A stretch of 47,682 nt of DNA, taken from assembly GCA_034439615.1 (NCBI GenBank), contig JAWXAT010000062.1:1-47682 (forward strand), written 5' to 3'. The stretch is from Oligoflexia bacterium. GTDB taxonomy: Bacteria; Bdellovibrionota; Bdellovibrionia; JABDDW01. The notes beneath the pieces are model-generated. The model made no database searches and was not told where the DNA came from. It saw only the letters and a program-made list of their open reading frames with translations. How positions within the stretch are numbered: the stretch's first letter is position 1; each line of letters opens with the position of its first letter. A program made the position numbers and the translations under genes. Positions 1 through 7,650 of the stretch are shown here, in pieces.

Positions 1-2
1 AA

Positions 3-152
3 GCAGAGAAGCGCGAAGTCGCATCACTTGATGGAATGCAAAAAATTGTTGGCGATAGTGCCATTGGTGTAGCGGGTGATAATATTTTTGAAATGGTGAA
101 GCGTCGCTATCAAAAGAAAATCGAAAAAAGCACTTTCCTTCCAAAAAAGTAA
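3..152 (+). CDS. C-terminal end of an unidentified protein (cut by window edge)
   Basis: An open frame of 49 codons runs in from the left edge and stops with TAA just before anmK. The visible tail is charged and ends in a lysine-rich stretch (KKIEKSTFLPKK). I do not recognise the family. Only 16 bases separate its stop from the anmK start, so the two may be cotranscribed. The other two forward frames hit stops within this stretch, which supports the frame chosen. Confidence 0.55.
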   Translation, partial: AEKREVASLDGMQKIVGDSAIGVAGDNIFEMVKRRYQKKIEKSTFLPKK

Positions 153-168
153 GGCGTACCTTTTATTA

Positions 169-1302
169 ATGAGTATGCATCGTGTTTTGGGAATTATGTC
201 TGGTACAAGTCTTGATGGCGTTGATTATGCGCTTTGCGAGATTTCAAAAGCATCTGTTAAATTAAAACAAATTTGGTCTTTTGAATATCCAGCAAAACTT
301 AAAAGCCGATTGATGGCTGCGGCTAGTAATAATCTTTCAAGCTATGATTTTTCACAATTGCATCACGATCTTGGTCGTTTTTATGCTCTTAAAGCTCCAA
401 AAGTAAAATTTGATTACATTGGTCTGCATGGGCAAACCATTTTTCATAATCCCGTAAAAAATGAAGGGGCCACTTTTCAAATGGGTGAGCCTGCTTATTT
501 AGCAGCGCGTTTTAATGTACCGGTTGTGAATCAATTTCGCACCATGGATCTCGCCCTTGGCGGTCAAGGCGCTCCACTTGCAACTCTGTTTCATAAAGAA
601 GTTTTCTCGCGTAAAAATTTAAACGTCGCTGTGAATAATTTAGGTGGAATCAGTAACGTCACCTACTTACCAAAATCGGGTAAAATTTTATCTTTTGACA
701 CGGGTCCTGCGAATATTTTAATCGACGGGGCTATAAGTCATTTCACGCGCGCAAAATTAACGTTTGATAAAAATGGTGAATATGCAAGGCGTGGAATTTC
801 TCATGGCGGTCTAATTGATAGATGGCTTAAGCATCCGTTTTTTGCAAAAAAACCACCCAAGAGCACGGGCCGTGAAGAGTTTAGTTTCTTATTTCTTAAA
901 AAAGTATTGGCTGAATGTTCAAAACTCAAACTTGATTCATATTCAACTGTTGCGACACTCACAGGTTTCACGGCAGCAAGTCTTGCGCTTAATTATGAAA
1001 AGCATTTGCCTCAATGGCCAGACGTAGTTGTTTTATGTGGCGGCGGTTCTCAAAATTCGACATTAGTAAAAGCAATCAGATCTGCCTTGCGTGAACGTCA
1101 ATGGCTCAATGTTGGCTCAAAGCTTGTAAAACCACTTGATGTCGTTACATCAGCAGAGTGGGGGTGGCCCACACAAAGTATCGAAGCTGCAGCGTTTGCA
1201 CTACTTGCCTATCGCACCGTAAATCACTTATCAGGAAACATACCGCAAACCACCGGCGCACGAAAAGCAGCCGTCTTAGGCCAAATCACTCCAGCGCCAT
1301 AA
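169..1302 (+). CDS. anmK: Anhydro-N-acetylmuramic acid kinase
   Basis: AnmK opens and phosphorylates 1,6-anhydro-MurNAc, a muropeptide breakdown product, to MurNAc-6-phosphate in the cytoplasm. The protein is 377 residues, close to the usual 370. It carries the N-terminal ATP-binding motif MSGTSLDGVD (about residues 10-19), GLHGQT near residue 84, FDTGPANILID near 174 (catalytic Asp region) and a late glycine-rich CGGGSQN. Two in-frame ATGs lie at 169 and 175, and neither has a clear Shine-Dalgarno, so the start is uncertain by two codons. It converges on the murU/amgK operon, whose products act later in the same salvage route. The product assignment is firm. Confidence 0.95.
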   Translation: MSMHRVLGIMSGTSLDGVDYALCEISKASVKLKQIWSFEYPAKLKSRLMAAASNNLSSYDFSQLHHDLGRFYALKAPKVKFDYIGLHGQTIFHNPVKNEGATFQMGEPAYLAARFNVPVVNQFRTMDLALGGQGAPLATLFHKEVFSRKNLNVAVNNLGGISNVTYLPKSGKILSFDTGPANILIDGAISHFTRAKLTFDKNGEYARRGISHGGLIDRWLKHPFFAKKPPKSTGREEFSFLFLKKVLAECSKLKLDSYSTVATLTGFTAASLALNYEKHLPQWPDVVVLCGGGSQNSTLVKAIRSALRERQWLNVGSKLVKPLDVVTSAEWGWPTQSIEAAAFALLAYRTVNHLSGNIPQTTGARKAAVLGQITPAP

Positions 1303-1310
1303 CGAGAATG

Positions 1311-2324
1311 CTACAAAACTAAGGTGTTTGTGTGTACTGCGTCGGCGGGGACATTTACGCCAGCGGCTATTATTGAATTTTCGATTACTGCGTTTTTATC
1401 GACGGTGCAGCCGTCACCAAAAACTGCAAAGCCTGATACCTTAACACTTGAGTGAATAAGGCATTGTCTGCCTAAAAGTATTTTATTTTGATTTCCTAAA
1501 GGCAAAAGATGTTCGCAGCCCTGGCCCTCCCAAATATTTGGCCTTCGATCATACCCAGGCCAAAAGCGGCGAAACAGACTTAAAAAATAAGGTTGGTGTT
1601 GAAGTTTGGGTAACATCTTAAGAAGTGATTCTGTGGCCTCTAAATAATCTTGCAACGTGCCCGCATCAAACCATAAACCAGATTTTTCATAAGCCATTAC
1701 GACTTCATCTTTTGCAATAGCTTTAAGATAGACGTCATAGTTGATGTCGCATGCACCAGCGGGTATGTATTTAAAAATACTTTCTTCTAAAAGATGCACA
1801 CCCACAAAATGAAAGGGCTTACATTCTTTTGCGGGCTTTTCTTTTCCGATATGTACAACTTGATTTTTATCGTCAACCCAAACAGCGCCGTATTTTTTTC
1901 CGGCTTCAGGATGTTCCATCACGATAAGTGTGGCGAGTGCGTGACTTTGATGATGCACCTCTAAAGCATCTGTGATTGAAAAACCATTCACCACATCGGC
2001 ATTAGCCACAACGAAGGTTCCGCGGCTAGATAGTGTTTGTCGTGCTTTTTTAATCGCCCCACCTGTGCCAAGAATTTTATTTTTTTCATCACTAAAATGC
2101 AGAGGTACGTTAATGGCATCACTATATTTATGAAACGTTTCTTTTATTTTATCAGGAAGATGATGTGTGTTGATGGTTAGATTGTCTAAACCTAATTGCT
2201 GCATCAAATGAAGGTTGTAAAAAGCAATTGGTATATTCAAAAGTGGAATCACAGGTTTTGGAATTTTTTCTGTGAACGGTTGAAACCGAGTGCCTAAGCC
2301 TGCTGCTAAAAGTAGACCGTTCAT
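1311..2324 (-). CDS. murU: MurU-like sugar-1-phosphate nucleotidyltransferase with C-terminal hexapeptide segment
   Basis: The protein is 337 residues. It opens with the NTP_transferase signature LLAAGLGTRFQPFTEKIPKP (residues 4-23), followed by a metal-binding VVANADVVNG near residue 105. Its closest role by context is MurNAc-1-phosphate uridylyltransferase, the last step in making UDP-MurNAc from recycled MurNAc. The start ATG overlaps the amgK stop by 4 bases (ATGA), as expected for translational coupling. Known MurU proteins are about 220 residues. This one adds roughly 100, ending in a hexapeptide-like stretch (about residues 280-337) as found in mannose-1-phosphate guanylyltransferases. 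A GDP-mannose or other NDP-sugar role is therefore the main alternative. The family is certain; the substrate is inferred from the AmgK neighbour. Confidence 0.75.
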   Translation of the reverse strand: MNGLLLAAGLGTRFQPFTEKIPKPVIPLLNIPIAFYNLHLMQQLGLDNLTINTHHLPDKIKETFHKYSDAINVPLHFSDEKNKILGTGGAIKKARQTLSSRGTFVVANADVVNGFSITDALEVHHQSHALATLIVMEHPEAGKKYGAVWVDDKNQVVHIGKEKPAKECKPFHFVGVHLLEESIFKYIPAGACDINYDVYLKAIAKDEVVMAYEKSGLWFDAGTLQDYLEATESLLKMLPKLQHQPYFLSLFRRFWPGYDRRPNIWEGQGCEHLLPLGNQNKILLGRQCLIHSSVKVSGFAVFGDGCTVDKNAVIENSIIAAGVNVPADAVHTNTLVL

Positions 2325-3352
2325 GATGGGGTAATATCTTTTTCAAATAATCCTTGATCGGTAAGTAAATCAAGAAGCTCACGATGTTCTGGAAATTTAA
2401 GCAGGGCTCGACGCACACGTTGAAGAGTACTGCGAATATATTTTAAATACCGTGTATCATTTCGGGTGTTAAAAAAACTAGCAAAAGACCCGCAGGCCTT
2501 AAGACATCGTTGAATGCTTTGAAGGTCATAAATTTTATCAAAGTGTTCGCGATCAACGGGCTTTGGAATAAACTCCCGTCTTTTTTCTAAGTAATAATTT
2601 AACAACCCTTCGGCAACTTCTTCATTGAGATCAACATATGAATCACGAAGTAAACTCACAAGATCATATTGAACAGCACCCAATCTTGCGTCTTGAAAGT
2701 CGATGACACGCATTTTACCGGTTTTAATCATAAGATTGCGTGAGTGATAATCACGGTGTGCAATGAACTTTGGTTCTTGATGAATTTTTTCACAAATTGC
2801 ATGAAAGTGTTTATCTAAAACAGCGTTTTGTTTGTCGTCAAATTTTAAATGCAAAAATTTTTCTAATAAATGCTCTCGTGCGTAATTTATCTCCCACAAA
2901 AGTCGTTCAGTATTAAACTCAATTTTAAATGCAGAATACTCAGGCTTACGATCGGCGGTACATGGATAATGAATTTTTATGATTTCATCAATTGAACGTT
3001 GATAAAATTCAAGCGCATGAATTGGATTTTGGCTTTCCCAGAATTTTCTCTCTAGGGTTAAATCACCTAGATCTTCTAATAAAACAAAACCTTCTTCTTT
3101 AGAAACATTAATTACTTTAGGAACATGTACGTCATGTTTTGCGAAATGTTCTAGTACATTTAAAAATGGATAATTTTTTACGTCAGTGAAAGGTTCCCAA
3201 CTCATAAGCACATAAGAGTCTTCGTTTAGCATTGCGCGGTAGTAGCGTCTTGCAGAGGCATCACCGGCTAATGATTGAACAACTACATCTTTACTTTTAA
3301 GTGAAGTGCTTAAAAATCTATAATACGAATCAGACTCAAGAATTTTTGCCAC
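2321..3352 (-). CDS. amgK: AmgK-like aminoglycoside-phosphotransferase-fold sugar kinase
   Basis: The protein has the APH-fold kinase layout: an early nucleotide-loop region with GDASARRYYR (about residues 30-39), LLEDLGDLTLE near 91, the catalytic loop HRDYHSRNLM near 198 and the metal-binding DFQDARLGAVQYD near 218. The pair HRD..RNLM and DFQDA is typical of AmgK, which phosphorylates MurNAc or GlcNAc at the anomeric position to feed MurU. It starts at GTG (3352), 5 bases after the stop of the M48 protease gene, and overlaps murU by 4 bases. AmgK next to MurU, with AnmK converging, strongly suggests the anhydro-MurNAc salvage pathway. The phosphatase that links AnmK to AmgK (MupP) is not adjacent. 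Confidence 0.82.
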   Translation of the reverse strand: MAKILESDSYYRFLSTSLKSKDVVVQSLAGDASARRYYRAMLNEDSYVLMSWEPFTDVKNYPFLNVLEHFAKHDVHVPKVINVSKEEGFVLLEDLGDLTLERKFWESQNPIHALEFYQRSIDEIIKIHYPCTADRKPEYSAFKIEFNTERLLWEINYAREHLLEKFLHLKFDDKQNAVLDKHFHAICEKIHQEPKFIAHRDYHSRNLMIKTGKMRVIDFQDARLGAVQYDLVSLLRDSYVDLNEEVAEGLLNYYLEKRREFIPKPVDREHFDKIYDLQSIQRCLKACGSFASFFNTRNDTRYLKYIRSTLQRVRRALLKFPEHRELLDLLTDQGLFEKDITPS

Positions 3353-3357
3353 TCCGC

Positions 3358-4200
3358 TTAGCCTGTTTTTTTCTTTGGTGGTGCTGGTGGAGTTGGAGTC
3401 ATCGGTGCAACATAAGCTTTCATCGCTTCAAATTCAGGTGTGCTGACGATTGATTTTTTTTGCGGTGGAAGTTTTGCGATATAGGCTTGCGCTTCTTTTA
3501 TGCGATCTGCAGACGGTGGATGTGTGCGAAGAAGGTCTGAGAGACCACCTCTTTTTGCACCATGTGCTTCTTCAAGTTTTTGTAATTTTTTAAAAAAACT
3601 TGCGAGTCCATTTACGTCGTAGCCTGAGCGATAAAGAATATCTACGCCAGTGTGATCTGATTCTAGTTCGGCTTGACGTCCATAATGAAGAAGTCCACCT
3701 TGGCCTAAAAGCATAACTCCCATGCCATAATACTGACCGCCTTTTTCATTACCAACTGCGATTGCGGTACCGGCTGCGGCAATTTGAACAAGCATTGCAT
3801 CGGTCATACGTTTTGTTCCATGACGATGAACGACGTGTCCAATTTCATGGCCAAGAACACCAACAAGTTCGGCTTCATTTTCTGCTTGTTTTAAAAGCGC
3901 AAGATTTACGTACATGTGACCACCGGGAATCGCAAACGCATTTACTTCTGATGAATCAATGACGGCAAATGTATATTCAAACATCGGGTTTTCAACTTGA
4001 GCAACCATCTTGCGGCCAAGATTATTAATATAGCTTTGTAAAACCGGGTCTTTCATCACCTTATATTCTTTTTCAACTTGTGCCGCGTACTGTGCACCTT
4101 GCGACGCTTCTTGTTGCGGGCTAATGAGATTAAGCCCCGTACCTGAAGTGCGACATCCAGAAAGTGCGACTGTAAAAATCAAAATCAATAGAGTTTTCAT
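3358..4200 (-). CDS. M48-family metallopeptidase lipoprotein
   Basis: The precursor is 280 residues with a lipoprotein signal peptide ending VALSGC, so Cys16 should be lipidated. The mature part is a zinc protease: HEIGH at residues 118-122, and ESDHTGVD about 60 residues later supplying the third zinc ligand. This is the BepA/LoiP type of periplasmic protease, which handles outer-membrane protein assembly or turnover. The C-terminus is a short proline- and lysine-rich tail without a clear TPR domain. It is the first gene after a hairpin that separates it from the thiamine pyrophosphokinase gene, and amgK follows 5 bases later. The start is ATG; the leader before it is occupied by the hairpin. 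Confidence 0.88.
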   Translation of the reverse strand: MKTLLILIFTVALSGCRTSGTGLNLISPQQEASQGAQYAAQVEKEYKVMKDPVLQSYINNLGRKMVAQVENPMFEYTFAVIDSSEVNAFAIPGGHMYVNLALLKQAENEAELVGVLGHEIGHVVHRHGTKRMTDAMLVQIAAAGTAIAVGNEKGGQYYGMGVMLLGQGGLLHYGRQAELESDHTGVDILYRSGYDVNGLASFFKKLQKLEEAHGAKRGGLSDLLRTHPPSADRIKEAQAYIAKLPPQKKSIVSTPEFEAMKAYVAPMTPTPPAPPKKKTG

Positions 4201-4204
4201 AGAG

Positions 4205-4222
4205 AAAAAGCGTAGCGCTTTT
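4205..4222 (-). terminator. Hairpin between TPK-like gene and M48 protease gene
   Basis: On the minus strand AAAAGCG, a 3-base loop CTA and CGCTTTT form a 7-bp stem directly followed by T-rich sequence (TCTCT), ending one base from the protease ATG. It could end transcripts of the upstream gene, or control entry to the protease gene, because no room is left for a normal ribosome site between stem and start. A weak TTGACG-17-TACGCT promoter-like pair overlaps it. Confidence 0.4.
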
Positions 4223-4261
4223 GTGTACCTACGTCAACATTGGGTGTGACGGGTGAGGGTC

Positions 4262-4906
4262 TCATTTGATTTGGATTGCTGATTTAAATAAAGATGCTTT
4301 AACAAAAATTAACGCTGAGCAATGTGCTCTGATTTTGACCCATTTTTTCTTTGTCATGTTGCTAAGCCCCATTGAGGGTGAGGCAAAAACTTTATTCTTG
4401 AGATCATAATGTGACCCTTGAATTGAAACAGCGCGCTTTTTAAAATCTAAAATACTAAATACACTTCCCGTGGGAACAGAAAACGCGAAGGTTTTTTTAT
4501 CAACCAGAGAAGTTATCCACATATCCTCATCAGCAAAAAAAATCTGGGGATACTTTTGCGCTAAGGTTAAATTCACAAGTGCATGATCTGGTCGACCTTC
4601 GTGATCACGGTGCGCACCAATTACAAGTTTGAGTGAATTTTTCGGAAGCTCTTGAAGTGTGTATTCTAAATCACTGACTGATTTTTTTTGCGGCAGTGTT
4701 ATGCGAGCTTTTGGACTGATTTTTTTAATTATCGTTTCTTTAGTTGAGTCGTTATCGCCAATATGAAGTGTTGGACTGATTTTTAAACCTTGAAGTGCTT
4801 CAATGCCGCGATCAACAGTAATCAGGTTTTGTGCATATGGAAGAATTTTTCGGATATAAGATTTTGGAGGACATAGCCCTCCAGCAATCACAAGATAATC
4901 AAACAC
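4262..4906 (-). CDS. Thiamine pyrophosphokinase-like protein
   Basis: TPK transfers pyrophosphate from ATP to thiamine to make the cofactor TPP. The sequence shows the family pattern: a glycine-containing N-terminal strand (VIAGG), ITVDRGIEAL, HIGDNDST (the GDFDS position, metal-binding Asp), SVSDLEYTLQEL and GRPDHALVNL. The C-terminal half has the thiamine-binding beta domain with GLSN near the end. I chose the GTG at 4906, whose frame overlaps the stop of the upstream gene by 8 bases and gives 214 residues with the first strand at the N-terminus. An upstream in-frame TTG at 4990 would overlap the neighbour by 92 bases and add unrelated sequence. A TPP-using enzyme, Dxs, is encoded in this window. 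Confidence 0.8.
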   Translation of the reverse strand: MFDYLVIAGGLCPPKSYIRKILPYAQNLITVDRGIEALQGLKISPTLHIGDNDSTKETIIKKISPKARITLPQKKSVSDLEYTLQELPKNSLKLVIGAHRDHEGRPDHALVNLTLAQKYPQIFFADEDMWITSLVDKKTFAFSVPTGSVFSILDFKKRAVSIQGSHYDLKNKVFASPSMGLSNMTKKKWVKIRAHCSALIFVKASLFKSAIQIK

Positions 4907-5330
4907 CAGATGCTTTGCGGTCGCGTATCGTTTTGCGATCGCCAAAACCGATGACGTTACTGAGACTTTCAGTAATGGCAATGTGTCCAAGAGTTTGTTC
5001 GGTCATATCGAGTTTGTATTGTGCGCTAAGTGCTGAACCCAAAATAAGATCGATTGTTTCACGTACCTGAGAAAGTTCGTGGGGTTTAAGTGTGTTAATT
5101 TTATTTACTTTTGTGGCACCAACCAAGGTACCTTCTACACGAATAGGCACGATGAGTTGATTGTGCGCTACTATCATCGGTGCGCCAGCATTACGTTTTA
5201 CGGTTTCTAATGTTATAAAGTTTTCATCAGCTTGATCTGTAACTGAAATGTATTGGACAGCAACACCGAATCTATTAATCATCATTGAATTTAATTTGGA
5301 AATAATTCGATCCATATCAAAAGCTCTCAT
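4899..5330 (-). CDS. Small GAF-like domain protein
   Basis: This 143-residue protein has no signal peptide. The middle (about residues 50-105) reads like the second half of a GAF domain: PIRVEGTLVGATKV followed by a helix ELSQVRETIDLILGSAL. The first half fits a GAF core loosely (FGVAVQYISVTD). It resembles the sensory N-terminus of sigma-54 activators more than any enzyme. The start ATG at 5330 has an AGGA ribosome site 7 bases upstream, and a sigma-54 promoter candidate lies 34-48 bases upstream. The gene overlaps the TPK-like gene, so the two should be cotranscribed. It may sense or relay the same signal as the activator encoded just upstream. Function unknown. Confidence 0.7.
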   Translation of the reverse strand: MRAFDMDRIISKLNSMMINRFGVAVQYISVTDQADENFITLETVKRNAGAPMIVAHNQLIVPIRVEGTLVGATKVNKINTLKPHELSQVRETIDLILGSALSAQYKLDMTEQTLGHIAITESLSNVIGFGDRKTIRDRKASGV

Positions 5331-5363
5331 TATAAAATCCTCATCTTCTCACGTTCACCATCA

Positions 5364-5378
5364 GCAACGTGTATGCCA
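5364..5378 (-). promoter_or_regulatory. Candidate sigma-54 promoter for the GAF-like/TPK operon
   Basis: The minus strand reads TGGCATACACGTTGC, against the sigma-54 consensus TGGCACG-N4-TTGC. The invariant GG and GC are both present with the required 10-base gap. Transcription would begin about 12 bases beyond the GC, leaving roughly 20-25 bases of leader before the ATG at 5330, which contains the AGGA ribosome site. The neighbouring upstream gene encodes a sigma-54 activator, which raises confidence. Confidence 0.55.
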
Positions 5379-5506
5379 TCGAGGACACCCCTCGTAGCAA
5401 TAAGACCTTTGTCAAATCAAGATTGGTTAAAGATGTGAGAGATAAATTTCTTTCATAATAATTTGGAGGGGTTAGCTTAATGCGTATTTTTTGAAGTTGA
5501 ATTTGG

Positions 5507-5555
5507 CATAGAAAATAAGAAAGCCCAGAGCCAGTTTGTATATGGCCCTGGGCTT
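5507..5555 (-). terminator. Rho-independent terminator after the sigma-54 activator gene
   Basis: On the minus strand AAGCCCAGGGCC pairs with GGCTCTGGGCTT (one mismatch) across an 11-base loop and is followed by TCTTATTTTCT. It lies 17 bases past the activator stop codon, so the downstream GAF-like operon needs its own promoter. Confidence 0.85.
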
Positions 5556-5571
5556 GTCGATCGTGAAATTC

Positions 5572-7128
5572 TTACTTTAAAAGTTTTCTTTTATCTAAAC
5601 CGTACTTCTCAACCTTCATGATCAATCCGGCTCGTGAAATGCCCAGTTCTTTAGCCAATTTTGACTTATTCCAACCGGTTCTACGTAGACCTTCTTTGAT
5701 CATCTCGCGCTCGAGTTCTTCGAGAGCATCTTTGAGTTTTCCGTGTACGCGTGCACCCTGTATTTTGTTCTTTTCGCCAAAATCTAAAATACGTGGAGAA
5801 AGCATATCGGCTGTAAGCTTTTGCTCTTCGCCAGCGAGAACAACAAGGCGTTCGATCTCGTTTTGTAGCTCTCTGATATTACCGGGCCATGGAAAATCAT
5901 AAATTTTCTCTAAAGCGCGTTTGGTCATGATTTTCTTTTTCTGATTCTTCTCTTGTCCAGCAGCTTCTAAGAAGTGCTCCACTAAAAGTGGGATATCTTC
6001 TTTTCTATCGCGAAGAGGAGGAACTCGAATATTAATAACGTTGATACGGTAATATAAGTCTTCTCTGAACGTTCCTTTTTCAACCATATCTTTTAGATCA
6101 CGGTTTGTAGCGGCGAGAATTCTTACATCAACTTTGCGAGTTTCTGTTGCTCCAACTGGCAAGAACGTACCTTCTTGAATTACGCGTAATAGTTTTACTT
6201 GCATTGAAGGTGAAGTGTCACCGATCTCGTCAAGAAAGAATGTCCCTTTGTCTGCGATTTCAAATAGACCTTTTTTATCTTTAATGGCGCCCGTGAATGA
6301 ACCCTTCACGTGACCAAATAATTCTGAGTCCAAAAGATTTTCGTTAAAAGCAGAGCAGTTCTGACTTACAAAGGCGCGATCTTTTCTAGGTGAGTTGTAA
6401 TGTATCGCTTTGGCGATCAACTCTTTACCTGTACCGTTGTCACCCTGAATAAGAACAGTGCTTTCTGAGTTTTTAATTTTGTCTAACAGTGTATAGACAT
6501 CTTGCATGGGTTTACTTTTACCAATCATGCTGTCGTATTTATAACGGATGCCTAATTCTTTATTGAGTTCACTGATGCGTGTCTCGCGGCTTGTGATTTC
6601 TGTGTGAAGAGTGACAACCTCTTGACCTACGAGATCAACAAGTTCGGTAAAGAAATTGCGCTCATCTTCTTTGAGTGAACGAATATTTGTAGAGGCTTGT
6701 TCTAACTCTGAAGCATTTGCTCCAAATGCAGATAAGCAACTTTTAAGTTCTGCTGTGCGTTCCGGAGTTACACCGTCTTTAAAAAATCCAAGTGCAACAA
6801 CAGAACCCATAAACTCACCATCAAGAATGATGGGAAACACGGCGGCATCAAAACCAGCGGCATCCCATTTTTTAACGACGTGTTTGTTATCCACGCGTCG
6901 AAGTTCTTCAATTGTGGTTTTCACAAACTCAGCTAAACTCTCCACACCTTTATCACGTGTGAGAATTGGGCGAACAGCAGTGTTATTGAAAACATGCTTT
7001 TCACGTTTAAAGCCTCGTAAGTTTCCCTGTTCATCGGTGAACACAGTTTCGATGTCCCACCACTGACTAATGATTGATTTGAGTTTTTGGATGACGTGAA
7101 TATGTTCAAACTCGTCCCAATTAATCAT
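5572..7128 (-). CDS. Sigma-54-dependent transcriptional activator (enhancer-binding protein)
   Basis: This 518-residue protein has three parts. Residues 1-165 are a sensory region, probably GAF-like, with no response-regulator receiver. Next comes a linker helix, then the AAA+ domain: Walker A GDNGTGKE (about 229-236), sigma-54 contact loop GSFTGA (276-281) and Walker B FFLDEIGD (297-304). A C-terminal Fis-type helix-turn-helix contains NKSKLAKELGISRAGL. It would hydrolyse ATP to open sigma-54 promoters in response to a ligand or partner protein. I chose the ATG at 7128, 9 bases after AAGGAG; an in-frame TTG two codons earlier sits too close to that site. The contact loop has Ser for the usual Ala. 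A sigma-54 promoter candidate precedes it, suggesting autoregulation. Confidence 0.93.
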   Translation of the reverse strand: MINWDEFEHIHVIQKLKSIISQWWDIETVFTDEQGNLRGFKREKHVFNNTAVRPILTRDKGVESLAEFVKTTIEELRRVDNKHVVKKWDAAGFDAAVFPIILDGEFMGSVVALGFFKDGVTPERTAELKSCLSAFGANASELEQASTNIRSLKEDERNFFTELVDLVGQEVVTLHTEITSRETRISELNKELGIRYKYDSMIGKSKPMQDVYTLLDKIKNSESTVLIQGDNGTGKELIAKAIHYNSPRKDRAFVSQNCSAFNENLLDSELFGHVKGSFTGAIKDKKGLFEIADKGTFFLDEIGDTSPSMQVKLLRVIQEGTFLPVGATETRKVDVRILAATNRDLKDMVEKGTFREDLYYRINVINIRVPPLRDRKEDIPLLVEHFLEAAGQEKNQKKKIMTKRALEKIYDFPWPGNIRELQNEIERLVVLAGEEQKLTADMLSPRILDFGEKNKIQGARVHGKLKDALEELEREMIKEGLRRTGWNKSKLAKELGISRAGLIMKVEKYGLDKRKLLK

Positions 7129-7162
7129 GTGCAAGCGCTCCTTGGTTATAGAATTTAAAACA

Positions 7163-7177
7163 GCATGAGCCGTTCCA
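7163..7177 (-). promoter_or_regulatory. Candidate sigma-54 promoter for the activator gene
   Basis: The minus strand reads TGGAACGGCTCATGC. The GG and GC doublets keep the exact sigma-54 spacing, and 6 of 7 bases of the -24 block match TGGCACG. The expected start of transcription near 7151 gives a leader of about 23 bases that includes the AAGGAG site. Inverted heptamers CCAGTTG (7217-7223) and CAACTGG (7283-7289) lie upstream and might be activator-binding arms. Confidence 0.4.
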
Positions 7178-7463
7178 ACATAAGACTTATCGTCAAAACT
7201 TCAGACAAGTTGAGGTCCAGTTGTCATTTATTTGGTCATATTGCGACGCATCAAGTGTTTAAATTTACTGTGATCATCGTGCCAACTGGGGCTAGTGAAA
7301 AATAATTCGTCACATAAGTCAGCTGTTAAGGAGTTCTACAGCAAGTAGGCCTTAAATTGATTTGTGGGGGGTTTTTATTAGTAGAAATGGTGCCGGGTTA
7401 CTTTGATCCTCGTCCTTGAACGCCAAATGACGCTGCCACAGTTACCCGCTTAAGCCCTAGGAA
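7178..7463. other. Non-coding stretch with a large imperfect hairpin
   Basis: No supported gene. The clearest structure is an imperfect hairpin at about 7394-7447 whose outer arms are GGGTTAC and GTTACCC with one mismatch, and whose inner part can pair CGCCAAATGACG-type segments. A run of six G then five T precedes it on the plus strand. I looked for RNase P RNA, tmRNA and SRP RNA core motifs here and found none. On the minus strand this region lies directly after the 45-residue ORF, so the hairpin could be in its 3' untranslated region. Confidence 0.35.
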
Positions 7464-7601
7464 TCAGAACAAGATTTTCAACACTAAGTAAACTAAATGC
7501 AGAAACCTGGGGATCAGGTTGGGGTTTCTCTTTAGTTTCCTAATGATCTTCCGAAATGAAGAAAGACCGGTGTAAACAGTCTTTTTTGTATAAAACTTCA
7601 T
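7464..7601 (-). CDS. Small basic, hydrophobic-tailed protein (45 residues), ribosome site in a hairpin
   Basis: This frame is 45 codons from ATG at 7601 to TGA. Upstream is a strong AAAGGAG site 5 bases before the ATG, better than most genes in the window. The peptide starts MKFYTKKTVYTG, has a lysine/arginine-rich middle (FRKIIRKLKRNP) and ends in a hydrophobic segment (FLHLVYLVLKILF), a composition seen in small membrane peptides, including some toxins. The ribosome site lies inside a perfect 7-bp hairpin. A plus-strand terminator sits 50-90 bases upstream, so an antisense RNA could cross the gene. No homologue is recognised. The alternative is a chance ORF inside a structured plus-strand RNA. 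Confidence 0.5.
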   Translation of the reverse strand: MKFYTKKTVYTGLSSFRKIIRKLKRNPNLIPRFLHLVYLVLKILF

Positions 7602-7604
7602 ACG

Positions 7605-7625
7605 ATCTCCTTTCGCAGAGGAGAT
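7605..7625 (-). promoter_or_regulatory. Hairpin sequestering the ribosome site of the 45-residue ORF
   Basis: The minus strand has ATCTCCT, a 7-base loop CTGCGAA, and AGGAGAT, a perfect 7-bp stem. The 3' arm contains the AGGAG Shine-Dalgarno 5 bases before the ATG. A second small hairpin (TCCCT/AGGGA, 7628-7643) precedes it. Such folding normally keeps translation off until the structure is opened. Confidence 0.5.
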
Positions 7626-7650
7626 AATCCCTTATCTTAGGGAATCAAAG

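Noticed and set aside
7270-7284. TGGCACGATGATCAC on the minus strand has a perfect sigma-54 -24 block.
   Set aside because: The -12 block lacks the GC doublet at the required place, and it is too far from the activator start.
7460-7530. AACCTGATC on the minus strand resembles the core of a TPP riboswitch.
   Set aside because: The partner motif CTGAGA and the surrounding stems are missing and the stretch is inside the small ORF.
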